Positions 25,439 through 34,616 of a stretch of 64,000 bases of DNA are shown here, one piece after another. A program made the translations under genes and the position numbers. The notes under the pieces are model-generated. The model ran no database searches, was not told where the DNA came from, and saw only the letters and a list, made by a program, of their open reading frames with translations. Every line of letters starts with the position of its first letter. Position 1 is the stretch's first letter. Origin of the DNA: CBEUVQ01 sp965546615 (GTDB lineage: Bacteria; Bacillota; Desulfotomaculia; Desulfotomaculales; Desulfohalotomaculaceae); assembly GCA_965546615.1 (NCBI GenBank), contig CBEUVQ010000002.1, positions 49,576-113,575 on the forward strand, written 5' to 3'.

Positions 25439-28075
25439 TTACTGTAGCATTTTCAGCCGCTCGGAAAGTGCTGCTTGTTTTGCTGACAGTTCCTCTTTTT
25501 TAGCCCGTTCTTTTTCAACCACTTCTTGAGGTGCTTTTGCCAGAAAACCTTGATTGTTTAATTTGCCTTGAATGCGCTTCAGTTCTTTGTCAATTGCCTG
25601 CAGCTCTTTATTTAAGCGGGCAATTTCTTTTTCAAAATCAATCAACCCTTTTAACGGCACTACTACTTCTACCCCGTGGGCTATGCCTACCGCTGCCTGC
25701 GCCGGTTTTTCCGACATCTGTTCGTTAATTTTTACCTCACAGTTGGCCAGCCCCTGCACATAACCGCAGTTTTTCTCCAATACAATGCGGTTGGCTTTCT
25801 CAGCAGCTGTTAAAATTACCTCTGCTGTTTTACCGGGCGGCACTTTCATTTCTCCTCTGATCCGCCGAATTTCAGTAATCACATCCATCAACAGTGTCAT
25901 CGCGTTTTCGGCATCTAAGTTGCGCAGTTCGGCATTGTATTCCGGCCAGCGCTGCAGCATAATTGTTTCACCTTGATGGGGCAGGTGCTGCCAAATTTCT
26001 TCAGTGATAAAAGGCATAAACGGATGCAGCAGTTCCATTGTACCGCGCAGTACCGTTACCAACGTGTGCTGGGCAGCTGCCCGGTCTTCAGCAGTGCTTC
26101 TGCCGTACAAGCGCGGTTTAATCAGCTCAATATACCAGTCGCACAGTTCACTCCAGCTAAATTCATATAAAACACGTGCCGCTTCACCAAGTTCGTAGCG
26201 CTCCAGATAAGCGGTAACTTCATCAACTGCTTTGTGGTAGCGGCTTAATATCCAGCGGTCGGCAAGTGTAAGCTCACCTTTAGCCGCATTGGCATCGTAA
26301 TCTTCTAAGTTCATTAATGCAAAGCGCGAAGCATTCCACAATTTGTTGGCGAAATTCCGCGCCCCGTCCAGCCGCTCAAAGTGGAAGCGCAGGTCGTTGC
26401 CCGGTGTGTTGCCGGTAACCAGCATAAAGCGCAGGCTGTCGGCACCGTGGCTTTTTATCACTTCCAGCGGATCCACCCCGTTGCCCAGCGATTTGCTCAT
26501 TTTTCGGCCGAGCGAATCAAGCACCAAGCCGTGAATGAATACTTCTTTAAACGGCACTTCCTTCATATGATGCAGACCGGAGAAAATCATCCGCGCCACC
26601 CAGAAAAAGATGATATCGCGACCGGTAACCAGCACCGAAGTAGGATAAAAATGCTCCAGCTCTTTTGTTTGTTCCGGCCAGCCCATTGTGGAAAACGGCC
26701 ACAGTGCTGATGAAAACCAGGTATCCAGCACATCAGGATCCTGTTCTAATTTCCCGCCGCAGCGGCACTTTTCCGGCGGCTGTTTGGCAGCAATCGTCTC
26801 TCCGCAATCCTGACAGTAATAAACAGGGATGCGATGACCCCACCACAGCTGGCGCGAAATGCACCAATCGCGGATATTCTCCATCCAGTTTAGATATATT
26901 TTGGTAAATCGTTCCGGCACAAAGCGCACATCACCTTTTTTAGCAGCTTTAATGGCCGGTTCTGCAAGCGGTTTCATTTTGACAAACCACTGTTTGGAAA
27001 GCATCGGCTCAATGACAGTATCACAGCGGTAACAGTGGCCTACCGCATGGTTATGTTCATCTGTTTTTACCAGCACACCGGCAGCCTCTAAGTCTTTGAC
27101 AATTTGTTTGCGGCACTCGTATCGATCCATGCCTTGATATTTTTCGCCGGCCTGCTCATTCATGCGTCCCGCTTTGTCAATCACCTGTACCTGCGGCAGA
27201 TTGTGGCGTCTGCCGATTTCAAAGTCGTTGGGGTCGTGAGCAGGAGTAATTTTAACACAGCCTGTCCCAAAAGTAGGATCAACATATTCATCAGCAATTA
27301 CCGGCATTTCCCGGCCAACCAGCGGTAAAATCAAAGTACGCCCCACCAGGTGCCGGTAGCGATCATCCTCGGGGTGAACGGCTACCGCCACATCACCTAA
27401 CATCGTTTCCGGCCGCGTAGTGGCAATAATCAAATACTCATCGCTGCTGTCTTTAAAGGGATATTTTAAATGATATAAATTCCCCGGCTTTTCTTTGTGT
27501 TCTACTTCAATATCAGAAATAGTGGTGCTGCAGTGCGGGCACCAGTTGGTGATATAGTAGTCGCGGTAAATCAGCCCCTCTTCATACAGCCGGATAAATA
27601 CTTCTTTAACCGCCTCCGAACATCCTTCATCCATAGTAAACCGCTCACGGTCCCAATCGCAGGAGGCGCCCAGTTTGCGCAGTTGGGTGGTAATACGGTT
27701 TCCATACTGTTTTTTCCATTCCCAAACCCGCTCTAAAAACTGCTCGCGGCCCAATTCATATTTGCCGGTGCCTTCTTTTGCCAGCTGTTCTTCTACCTTG
27801 GCCTGAGTAGCAATGCCGGCATGGTCGGTGCCCGGCAGCCACAGCGTATTGTAACCCTGCATCCGCCGCCAGCGGGTTAAAATATCCTGCAGAGTGTTGT
27901 CCAGCGCATGTCCCATGTGCAGCTGCCCGGTGACATTTGGCGGGGGCATGACAATGCTAAACGGGGCACGCTTTTTATCTGCTTCAGCATGAAAATACTT
28001 GTTTTTCTCCCAGTGTTGATACCATTTGTCTTCAACCTCCCGGGGGTTATAAACTTTTGACAGTTCGGGTGACAT
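25439..28075 (-). CDS. valS: valine--tRNA ligase
   Basis: Charges tRNA-Val in the cytoplasm. The 878-residue class I synthetase has the HIGH-type motif PPNVTGQLHMGHAL near residue 45, editing domain, the KMSKS signature GRKMSKSLGNG, an anticodon-binding domain and a C-terminal coiled coil (from about 805, FEKEIARLNKELQAIDKELK). The ATG at 28075 follows AAAGGAGGATATTA. Expression is controlled by a T-box leader immediately upstream. Confidence 0.98.
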   Translation of the reverse strand: MSPELSKVYNPREVEDKWYQHWEKNKYFHAEADKKRAPFSIVMPPPNVTGQLHMGHALDNTLQDILTRWRRMQGYNTLWLPGTDHAGIATQAKVEEQLAKEGTGKYELGREQFLERVWEWKKQYGNRITTQLRKLGASCDWDRERFTMDEGCSEAVKEVFIRLYEEGLIYRDYYITNWCPHCSTTISDIEVEHKEKPGNLYHLKYPFKDSSDEYLIIATTRPETMLGDVAVAVHPEDDRYRHLVGRTLILPLVGREMPVIADEYVDPTFGTGCVKITPAHDPNDFEIGRRHNLPQVQVIDKAGRMNEQAGEKYQGMDRYECRKQIVKDLEAAGVLVKTDEHNHAVGHCYRCDTVIEPMLSKQWFVKMKPLAEPAIKAAKKGDVRFVPERFTKIYLNWMENIRDWCISRQLWWGHRIPVYYCQDCGETIAAKQPPEKCRCGGKLEQDPDVLDTWFSSALWPFSTMGWPEQTKELEHFYPTSVLVTGRDIIFFWVARMIFSGLHHMKEVPFKEVFIHGLVLDSLGRKMSKSLGNGVDPLEVIKSHGADSLRFMLVTGNTPGNDLRFHFERLDGARNFANKLWNASRFALMNLEDYDANAAKGELTLADRWILSRYHKAVDEVTAYLERYELGEAARVLYEFSWSELCDWYIELIKPRLYGRSTAEDRAAAQHTLVTVLRGTMELLHPFMPFITEEIWQHLPHQGETIMLQRWPEYNAELRNLDAENAMTLLMDVITEIRRIRGEMKVPPGKTAEVILTAAEKANRIVLEKNCGYVQGLANCEVKINEQMSEKPAQAAVGIAHGVEVVVPLKGLIDFEKEIARLNKELQAIDKELKRIQGKLNNQGFLAKAPQEVVEKERAKKEELSAKQAALSERLKMLQ

Positions 28076-28158
28076 TAATATCCTCCTTTGCATTATAAAG
28101 GACCGACAGGCTTGTCGTTCCCAACAACTTTTAGCATACAGTCAGCAGTTCTGATAAA

Positions 28159-28203
28159 CAAAAAAACCTGCTTTCGTTTGCAAGGACGAAAAGCAGGTTT
28201 CGC
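28159..28203 (-). terminator. T-box-regulated terminator before valS
   Basis: AAACCTGCTTTTCGT pairs with ACGAAAGCAGGTTT, followed by TTTTTTG on the minus strand. Its 5' arm starts within the T-box element, giving mutually exclusive folds. Confidence 0.9.
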
Positions 28204-28400
28204 GGTACCACCTTACTTTCGGCATCACAGCGATGCCGACTCTTAAGCAGCTGTATCGGGCCTACCCGGTTAAGCCTACTGATATTTCAGCTTAACAGCT
28301 CCGGGGCTACAAGATTGCGGTTTCGGCAGGAAGTTTTTCAGCCTCGAACTTCCCTCTCTGCAAGCCAAAAGGACGCATCCCCTCCCCTTCAACACTACCG
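28159..28400 (-). ncRNA. T-box riboswitch for valS
   Basis: The minus strand carries the invariant T-box AAGGTGGTACCGCG (28214-28201) that base-pairs with uncharged tRNA ends, preceded by a Stem III hairpin (CGGCATCGC/GTGATGCCG) and a long Stem I region with an AGAGAGGGAA-type motif. The specifier is not certain; a GTA valine codon at 28310-28308 is a candidate. The downstream terminator completes the switch. Low charged tRNA-Val should favour valS transcription. Confidence 0.92.
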
Positions 28401-28450
28401 GCAATATAGCATTCTAACCTTATATTACTGATTTTGTTCCATCATGTCAA

Positions 28451-28900
28451 CTAATGCTTCATTCGCAGCGGTTGTTTTTTTCTTGATTTCGGCAGGTTTA
28501 CCCCGATAACACCGCCAACCCCCCCGCTGGCCAAAAGCAGCAAACAGTACACCGCCATCCCTTCTAAGAAAGATATTCCCCAGTATAACGACAGCGCGGT
28601 ATAAATTGCAGCGTATCCTGCTCCTACCAGCATGCCGTGCACTAATCCATAGCGGTTGGCAGCAGCGCCGCTGATCATCCCGCCCAGCATTACTGTGATA
28701 ACGGTAATCAGCGTAATTACCAGTGAGAAATGGTAAACCGGAAAGGTGCTTACCATCACATATACCCCTAACGCTATAAGCCCTCCTAAACTGATGCTCA
28801 CTGCCCACAGCACGCCAAGCACTACCGCTGCCGGCTGAAATGATTTTTCCCGTCTTCCTGCTGCCGGAGGCGGCCATTTAAAAAAGGTCAGTTTCTTCAT
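28451..28900 (-). CDS. TIGR04086 family membrane protein (DUF3792)
   Basis: A 149-residue protein with four hydrophobic segments after a basic N-terminus, including GLIALGVYVMVSTF, VMLGGMISGAAANRYG and GGVGGVIGVNLPKSRKK, matching this Clostridia/Bacilli family. Its function is unknown to me. It is separated from valS by the T-box leader. The frame was preferred over an overlapping one at 28425-28877 because of its regular transmembrane pattern and family match. Confidence 0.8.
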   Translation of the reverse strand: MKKLTFFKWPPPAAGRREKSFQPAAVVLGVLWAVSISLGGLIALGVYVMVSTFPVYHFSLVITLITVITVMLGGMISGAAANRYGLVHGMLVGAGYAAIYTALSLYWGISFLEGMAVYCLLLLASGGVGGVIGVNLPKSRKKQPLRMKH

Positions 28901-29034
28901 ACTGTTTTAACCCTCCCATTGGAAAATTCACCCTATAAATTGATATGCGGACAACCCCAAAAATAATCATTAATTTTTTGCTGATTAATAGAATTATATG
29001 AGGATATTTCCGTTGAGGAGGAAATGAAACCAAC

Positions 29035-30126
29035 ATGAAAAGAAAACTCATCTTTCTTTTAATACTGCTGGTTGCGGTCAGTGGGTTGGTTTATACCAGA
29101 TACATCTTTACCAAAGACAGGAAAACTGAAAAAATTCCGGTGATCAAAATAGTTGAAGAGCGGCGTACACCTTTATTTATTCCTCATTATTTGGCAATGC
29201 AGTTGGGCTTTTTTACCGAGCAGAAGCTTGATGTGCATTTGAGCACGGTAAAAAACGATGAGAAAGCTCACCGGTTATTAGCTGAAAACAAAGCGGATGT
29301 AATCATCGCCGGACCGGCGCAGGCAATTTTAACCGGTCCGCCCGCAGCCGGACAAACGCCGGTGGCCTTTGGCGCAATAACTAAGCGGGACGGAGCTTTT
29401 CTGTTAGCACGGGAAAGCAAATCTGCTTTTCATTGGAACGACATAATTAAGCGCACTGTTATCTCCGGATCACCCACCGAAGATACCAGCTTGGTGTTGG
29501 AACATCTGCTGCGCAAAAATAATATTTCACCGAACCGGGATGCAAATGTCATTGAAAACCTGCCGTTAGACTTACGTGCCGGTACTTTTAAATCAGGAAC
29601 GGGAAGTTTTATTGTTGTTGAAGAGCCGGACGCTTTAAGATTGGAAAATGAAAAGGCAGGTAAAGTTGTTATTTCGCTGGGCGAAGCCGCCGGGGAAATG
29701 CCCGGGGCAGTTTACCTGGCCAACCCCGATTATCTGGATATCCAAAACAGCGAAGTGCAGAAGTTGGTCAACGGCCTGTATAAAGCACAGCAGTGGCTGA
29801 AATATCACAATGCCCGGGAAATAGCCAAAGAAATAGAAAAATTTTTTCCTGACTATGAGCAGGATGAATTAGTTTCAATAATTACAAGATACCAAAAAAC
29901 TGACCTGTGGTCTGAAAAACCGGTGCTGAGCAAAACCGCTTATCAAAATCTGTATACGGCAGTAGAAAATTCCGGAGAGTTAGTAAATAAAGTTCCATAC
30001 AGCAAAGCAGTAACCAACCGTTTTGCCCAAAAAGCGGTTCAGGTAGTGCATTATATACCGGAAGACCGCCAAAAACCCAAGCCAGGTCTTAATTGGAAGT
30101 ACCTGAAGTACTTGTTTACCAATTAA
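29035..30126 (+). CDS. lone NMT1/THI5-like substrate-binding protein
   Basis: A 363-residue periplasmic-binding-protein-like protein of the NrtA/SsuA/ThiY type, which bind nitrate, sulfonates or thiamine precursors. The first strand region FIPHYLAMQLGFFTEQKLDV and the glycine-proline hinge NKADVIIAGPAQA are typical. It has an N-terminal hydrophobic segment (LIFLLILLVAVSGLVY) with no lipobox Cys, so it is probably membrane-anchored or secreted, unlike most Gram-positive binding lipoproteins. No permease or ATPase gene is near. GAGGAGGAAATG precedes the start. It converges on gerB with a 4-bp overlap. Ligand unknown. Confidence 0.8.
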   Translation: MKRKLIFLLILLVAVSGLVYTRYIFTKDRKTEKIPVIKIVEERRTPLFIPHYLAMQLGFFTEQKLDVHLSTVKNDEKAHRLLAENKADVIIAGPAQAILTGPPAAGQTPVAFGAITKRDGAFLLARESKSAFHWNDIIKRTVISGSPTEDTSLVLEHLLRKNNISPNRDANVIENLPLDLRAGTFKSGTGSFIVVEEPDALRLENEKAGKVVISLGEAAGEMPGAVYLANPDYLDIQNSEVQKLVNGLYKAQQWLKYHNAREIAKEIEKFFPDYEQDELVSIITRYQKTDLWSEKPVLSKTAYQNLYTAVENSGELVNKVPYSKAVTNRFAQKAVQVVHYIPEDRQKPKPGLNWKYLKYLFTN

Positions 30127-31250
30127 TTCCCTTCTTGACCGCTTTCTTTCAAATTACGAACGACAGCAGCAGTCAACAAAACAAGCGGAATCATCAGCTC
30201 GTAAAACAAAGCTTGACCGGTCCAAGAATAGGATATTAACCTGACTAAACCGGCAATATCATTCAGCCAGGCAACAGAAGCAGTGGCAATAATTAACCCT
30301 ATGGGAATAATTAATGTGTGATACCGCTTGATATTGGCGAGCTGAGCAAAACCAATGCAGCAGATATAATAGATTACAATTAACTTAATATAAATGCCGC
30401 TTATCCAGACAGTCATAATAATGGCATCTAAATGCTCCAAAAAGTTGCCAATTTCAATACGCCTAACCATAGCCAATGCCGGAAAGGTAAGGGATGCTGT
30501 TTGGCTTGCACCAAATATACCAATAGCCAAAACCCCAACCAGCAAAAAAAATCCCAGCAGTAATATCGCCAAAGGAATAATACGAACAACATTTTGCGGT
30601 TTATTAATATAAGGCATCAGCATCATGATGATAACGCCTTCACCTAAAAATGACAATATTCGCAGCGAACCGCTCAGAACCGGGCCAATTCCGTACTCTA
30701 AAAACGGTCGGTAATTTTGAAAATCAACGTCAGGCAAAATCATTAACCCCACCAAAATTAACATACCGATGCCCAGCGGCATCAGCAGTTCGGTAAGCCG
30801 ACCGATCGTTTCAATACCGTGATAAACGGCATAAGCGGCAATGAGCACAATGGTGCCGTTAAAAATTATCAGCGGTGTTTTGGGCATAAAAGCCACTTTT
30901 AAAATTACCCCTAATTGAGAAACGGTGAAAATAGCAAGATTTAAAAAGAAGCCAATGAGTATAATTAACGCCAACAGCCTACCCGGCCACTTGCCCAGCA
31001 CCTTTAAGCAGATTTGCACCAACGTCTTTTGGGGAAAGCGCAGCGACAAAGATACCGCCACCGCTGCAATTACCAAAGCTTCGGCTGAAGCAACAAAAAC
31101 GGAAATCCAGGCGTCACGACCGGCCAAACCGGCAACAACTGACGGCAAAAAAATATCCGATGTGGAAATAATAAAAGTAATGATAATAAACAGCAGCTGA
31201 CGCGTTGATATTTTTCCACTGTCCAGTGTAAATGCATCAACTGTAGCCAT
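30123..31250 (-). CDS. gerB: germinant receptor permease-like subunit GerB
   Basis: GerB (GerAB/YndE family, APC superfamily) is the multi-spanning subunit of spore germinant receptors, thought to bind the germinant. The 375-residue protein has about ten membrane segments and the N-terminal signature ISTRQLLFIIITFIISTSDIF. GGAGTGAACTT precedes the ATG. It is on the same strand as gerA-gerC but 6.3 kb upstream, with valS, hicB and folC between, so the receptor genes appear split. A sigma-G-like promoter lies just upstream. Confidence 0.9.
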   Translation of the reverse strand: MATVDAFTLDSGKISTRQLLFIIITFIISTSDIFLPSVVAGLAGRDAWISVFVASAEALVIAAVAVSLSLRFPQKTLVQICLKVLGKWPGRLLALIILIGFFLNLAIFTVSQLGVILKVAFMPKTPLIIFNGTIVLIAAYAVYHGIETIGRLTELLMPLGIGMLILVGLMILPDVDFQNYRPFLEYGIGPVLSGSLRILSFLGEGVIIMMLMPYINKPQNVVRIIPLAILLLGFFLLVGVLAIGIFGASQTASLTFPALAMVRRIEIGNFLEHLDAIIMTVWISGIYIKLIVIYYICCIGFAQLANIKRYHTLIIPIGLIIATASVAWLNDIAGLVRLISYSWTGQALFYELMIPLVLLTAAVVRNLKESGQEGN

Positions 31251-31278
31251 AAGTTCACTCCTATAATTTGATCTTCTC

Positions 31279-31308
31279 TAGTATTTTCCAGGAAAAACTA
31301 AATAATTC
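31279..31308 (-). promoter_or_regulatory. candidate sigma-G promoter for gerB
   Basis: GAATT (31308-31304), 18 bp, AATACTA (31285-31279) resembles the forespore consensus GHATR-18-CATXHTA, 29 bp upstream of the gerB ATG. Motif-only call. Confidence 0.35.
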
Positions 31309-31363
31309 TTCTGTACATCATTTTATTTTTGGCAGCGGTGCAAATCATGCATGACAATGCATA

Positions 31364-31398
31364 AAAAAGGGGCAAGCCTGTTTCAGCCTGCCCCTTTT
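31364..31398 (-). terminator. engB/lon operon terminator
   Basis: AAAAAGGGGCA and TGCCCCTTTTTT pair around an inner GGCTG/CAGGC stem, followed by T's, immediately after engB. It is largely symmetric and could also act on the plus strand. Confidence 0.9.
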
Positions 31399-31399
31399 T

Positions 31400-31984
31400 C
31401 TACATAATCCAGTTTTCAATTATCTGCAGCAAATCTTCTCTGCCCAGACCGGTTTTGGCGGATGTGGCAACCAAAAAATGTTCCGGCTGCAGCTCCAGCA
31501 TTTTTTTGATGCGGCTGAGCTGCCTGATATTTTGGCTTTTAGACAGCTTATCGCTTTTGGTTACCGCCACTGCTGTAGGTACATTGTAGTAACAGAGCCA
31601 TTTGTACATCTGTATATCCTGCCCGGTAGGATCGTGACGGGCATCCACCAACATCACCACCCCGCACAGGTTTTGGCGTTTTGCCAAATATTCTTCTATC
31701 ATTTGGCCCCATTTTTCTTTTACTTTCAGCGGCACCTTGGCAAAACCATAACCGGGTAAGTCTACTAAATGAAAACAGTCATTCACTAAAAAAAAGTTGA
31801 TTAATTGAGTACGTCCCGGTGACTGACTGGTGCGCGCCAGTGCGCGGCGATTAACCAGCTTATTTATCAAGGACGATTTGCCTACATTAGAGCGGCCGAC
31901 AAAAGCCACTTCCGGTAAATCACTTTCGGGATATCCTTTAGAGTTGACAGCGCTGGTAACAAACTTTGCTGAGATAATGTTCAT
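31400..31984 (-). CDS. engB: ribosome biogenesis GTPase EngB/YsxC
   Basis: EngB (YihA/YsxC) is an essential GTPase for 50S assembly. The 194-residue protein has G1 GRSNVGKSSLIN, G3 DLPGYGFA, G4 TKSDK and G5 TSAKTG. Its ATG overlaps the lonA stop codon by four bases, so it is cotranslated. The lonA-engB order is standard in Firmicutes. Confidence 0.96.
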   Translation of the reverse strand: MNIISAKFVTSAVNSKGYPESDLPEVAFVGRSNVGKSSLINKLVNRRALARTSQSPGRTQLINFFLVNDCFHLVDLPGYGFAKVPLKVKEKWGQMIEEYLAKRQNLCGVVMLVDARHDPTGQDIQMYKWLCYYNVPTAVAVTKSDKLSKSQNIRQLSRIKKMLELQPEHFLVATSAKTGLGREDLLQIIENWIM

Positions 31985-34404
31985 GAAGGTATCACTGTGC
32001 CTCCCTGCTGTACTCCTTCAACCTGCTGATGAGGGTTATACGGCAGTTCAGAAGGTTCACCGTCAATTGGTTCATCATGCAGACCGCTTTCTGCGGGATG
32101 CAGCGCAATTTCTAACACGCTGTCCATATGTTCTACAAACTTAAATTCCATTTTTCCTTTGACGTTATTGGGCACTTCTTCCATGTCCTTTTTATTGTCT
32201 TGAGGAAGAATAACCGTTTTTATTCCCGCCCTTTTTGCAGCTAATACCTTTTCCTTCACACCGCCAATGGGCAGCACCCGACCGCGCAGCGTAATTTCAC
32301 CGGTCATTGCAACATCGCAGCGCACTTTACGGCCGGTAACAGCTGATGCCAGAGCGGTCGCCATAGTAATGCCGGCAGAAGGACCGTCTTTAGGAATGGC
32401 CCCTTCCGGTACATGGACGTGAATATCATAATTGTCAAAGAATTCCGCGTCAATGCGCAGTTCATCTGCCCGACTGCGCACGTAACTAAACGCTGCCTGA
32501 GCAGATTCTTTCATTACGTCACCGAGCTTGCCGGTCAGCGTTAAGCGTCCTTTGCCTTTGTAAGTGGTTACTTCAACGCTCAGCGTTTCACCGCCCACTT
32601 CTGTCCAAGCCAGGCCGGTAACTACACCAACCTCATCAGTTTTTTCCGCCAGGTTGTAACGATATTTAGGAATGCCTAAATACTTCTGCAAGTTCTGCGG
32701 GGTAACTTTAATTTTTTTGTCCGTATCTTCTACAATTCTTTTTGCTGCTTTACGGCAGAGAGAAGCAATATTTCTTTCTAAGTTGCGCACCCCGGATTCG
32801 CGGGTATATTCTTGAATCACTTTGCGAATAGTGTTTTCGGAAATAGATACCTTGCCTTCCGGCAGGCCGTGTTCTTTAATCTGTTTGGGCAGCAGATGCC
32901 GCACCGCAATTTGCACTTTTTCTTCTTCGGTATAGCCCGAAATATGAATAATTTCCATCCGATCCAAAAGCGGCCGGGGAATGTTGTACATGTTATTCGC
33001 AGTGGTAATAAACATTACATTGGAAAGGTCAAAAGGAACTTCAATGTAATGATCGGAAAAAGTGTTATTTTGCTCCGGATCGAGCACTTCTAACAATGCC
33101 GACGACGGATCGCCGCGAAAATCCATGCTCATTTTATCAATTTCGTCCAGTAAAAAGACCGGGTTTTTCGAACCGGCAGTTTTCATTCCTTGAATGATTC
33201 GCCCCGGCATAGCACCAACATATGTACGACGGTGACCGCGGATTTCTGCTTCATCGCGCACGCCACCAAGGGAAATACGCACAAACTTTCTTTCTAAAGC
33301 ACGGGCTACCGAACGGCCCAGTGATGTCTTACCAACCCCGGGTGGGCCAACCAAGCAGAGAATGGGTCCTTTCATCTTTTTAGCCAGCTTTCTGATAGCT
33401 AAGTACTCGATAATTCTTTCCTTTGGCTTATGCAGGCCATAATGATCCTCATCTAAAATTTTTTCAGCACCTTTTATGTCTAAGCGGTCACGAGTTTGCT
33501 TGTTCCACGGCAAAGATAAAAGCCATTCTACATAATTGCGTACAACTGCCGCTTCTGCAGCCATCGGGGGCATCTTCTCCAAACGTTCCACTTCTTTAAT
33601 CGCTTTTTCTTCAATATCTTTGGGCAGTTTTAATTTAGCAATGCGTTCACGCAGTTCTTCCCCTTCTGCCGCCCGATCATCTTTATCTCCCAATTCTTTT
33701 TGAATAGCCTTCATTTGCTCGCGCAAATAATACTCTTTTTGATTTTTTTCCATCTGTTTGCGCACACGAATATTGATTTTGCGCTCCAGCTCAACAATCT
33801 CCAGTTCTTTAGCTAAAATAGTACACAGCTTTTCTAAACGATCCACGATATCTACCGCTTCCAGCATACGCTGCTTATCTTCAATGCGCAGCGTCAAATG
33901 TGAGGAAACGATATCCGCTAACCGACCGGGTTCTTCCAGGTTAACAACAGAAACCACTGTTTCCGGAGGGATGCGCTTAGATAACTTGACATATTGTTCA
34001 AACTGATAAACCAAATTGCGCATCAGCGCTTCAATTTCATTATCCTTTTGGTATTCCTCAGAATACCGCTCTACCTTTACTTTAAAGTAAGGTTCGTGCT
34101 CCAGATACTCTAAAATTTTTGCTCTGGCAATGCCTTCCACTAATACTCTGATGGTGCCGCCAGGAAGTTTTAGCAGTTGTTTTACTTCAGCAACGGTACC
34201 GATGGTGTAAATATCTTCTTCAGTAGGCTCGTCAGTTTGAGCCTCCTTTTGCGTTGCCAAAAAAACGATGCGATCCTGAATCATTGCTTCTTCAATCGCC
34301 TGCACCGACTTCTCGCGACCAACATCAAGGTGAATAACCATATAGGGAAACACCAAAATACCTCTTAACGGCAGCATTGGCAGTACCTGCTCTGTCGATT
34401 TCAA
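31981..34404 (-). CDS. lon: ATP-dependent protease La (LonA)
   Basis: Lon degrades damaged and regulatory proteins. The 807-residue protein has the N-terminal substrate-binding domain (from LPMLPLRGILVFPYM), a AAA+ domain with Walker A GPPGVGKTSLG, and the C-terminal protease domain with Ser in KDGPSAGIT and Lys in GGVKEKVLAAKRAG. A proline- and acid-rich tail of about 30 residues (from HPAESGLHDEP) extends beyond the usual end. It forms one block with lonB, clpX, clpP and tig. Confidence 0.97.
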   Translation of the reverse strand: MKSTEQVLPMLPLRGILVFPYMVIHLDVGREKSVQAIEEAMIQDRIVFLATQKEAQTDEPTEEDIYTIGTVAEVKQLLKLPGGTIRVLVEGIARAKILEYLEHEPYFKVKVERYSEEYQKDNEIEALMRNLVYQFEQYVKLSKRIPPETVVSVVNLEEPGRLADIVSSHLTLRIEDKQRMLEAVDIVDRLEKLCTILAKELEIVELERKINIRVRKQMEKNQKEYYLREQMKAIQKELGDKDDRAAEGEELRERIAKLKLPKDIEEKAIKEVERLEKMPPMAAEAAVVRNYVEWLLSLPWNKQTRDRLDIKGAEKILDEDHYGLHKPKERIIEYLAIRKLAKKMKGPILCLVGPPGVGKTSLGRSVARALERKFVRISLGGVRDEAEIRGHRRTYVGAMPGRIIQGMKTAGSKNPVFLLDEIDKMSMDFRGDPSSALLEVLDPEQNNTFSDHYIEVPFDLSNVMFITTANNMYNIPRPLLDRMEIIHISGYTEEEKVQIAVRHLLPKQIKEHGLPEGKVSISENTIRKVIQEYTRESGVRNLERNIASLCRKAAKRIVEDTDKKIKVTPQNLQKYLGIPKYRYNLAEKTDEVGVVTGLAWTEVGGETLSVEVTTYKGKGRLTLTGKLGDVMKESAQAAFSYVRSRADELRIDAEFFDNYDIHVHVPEGAIPKDGPSAGITMATALASAVTGRKVRCDVAMTGEITLRGRVLPIGGVKEKVLAAKRAGIKTVILPQDNKKDMEEVPNNVKGKMEFKFVEHMDSVLEIALHPAESGLHDEPIDGEPSELPYNPHQQVEGVQQGGTVIPS

Positions 34405-34616
34405 ATACTTGCACCTCCCTAAGCAAATAATGTTGTGACCGGTGCTAAAAATAATTTTAAATGGTAGGACTATTCTATCATATCAAAGTTCTACCTGCCA
34501 TAACAATAAATGCTGTTATAGTGTAAAAGCCAGCAAAAGCCGGGTTTGGTGAACAAAGAAAAAATAATTTTAATTTTTACACCCGTTATCTAAATCTCGC
34601 TGATTAAATTTTGATA

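Noticed and set aside
28425..28877. Reading frame overlapping the TIGR04086 gene
   Set aside because: It has scattered composition and no family resemblance, while the overlapping frame has a regular four-segment membrane pattern and a good start.
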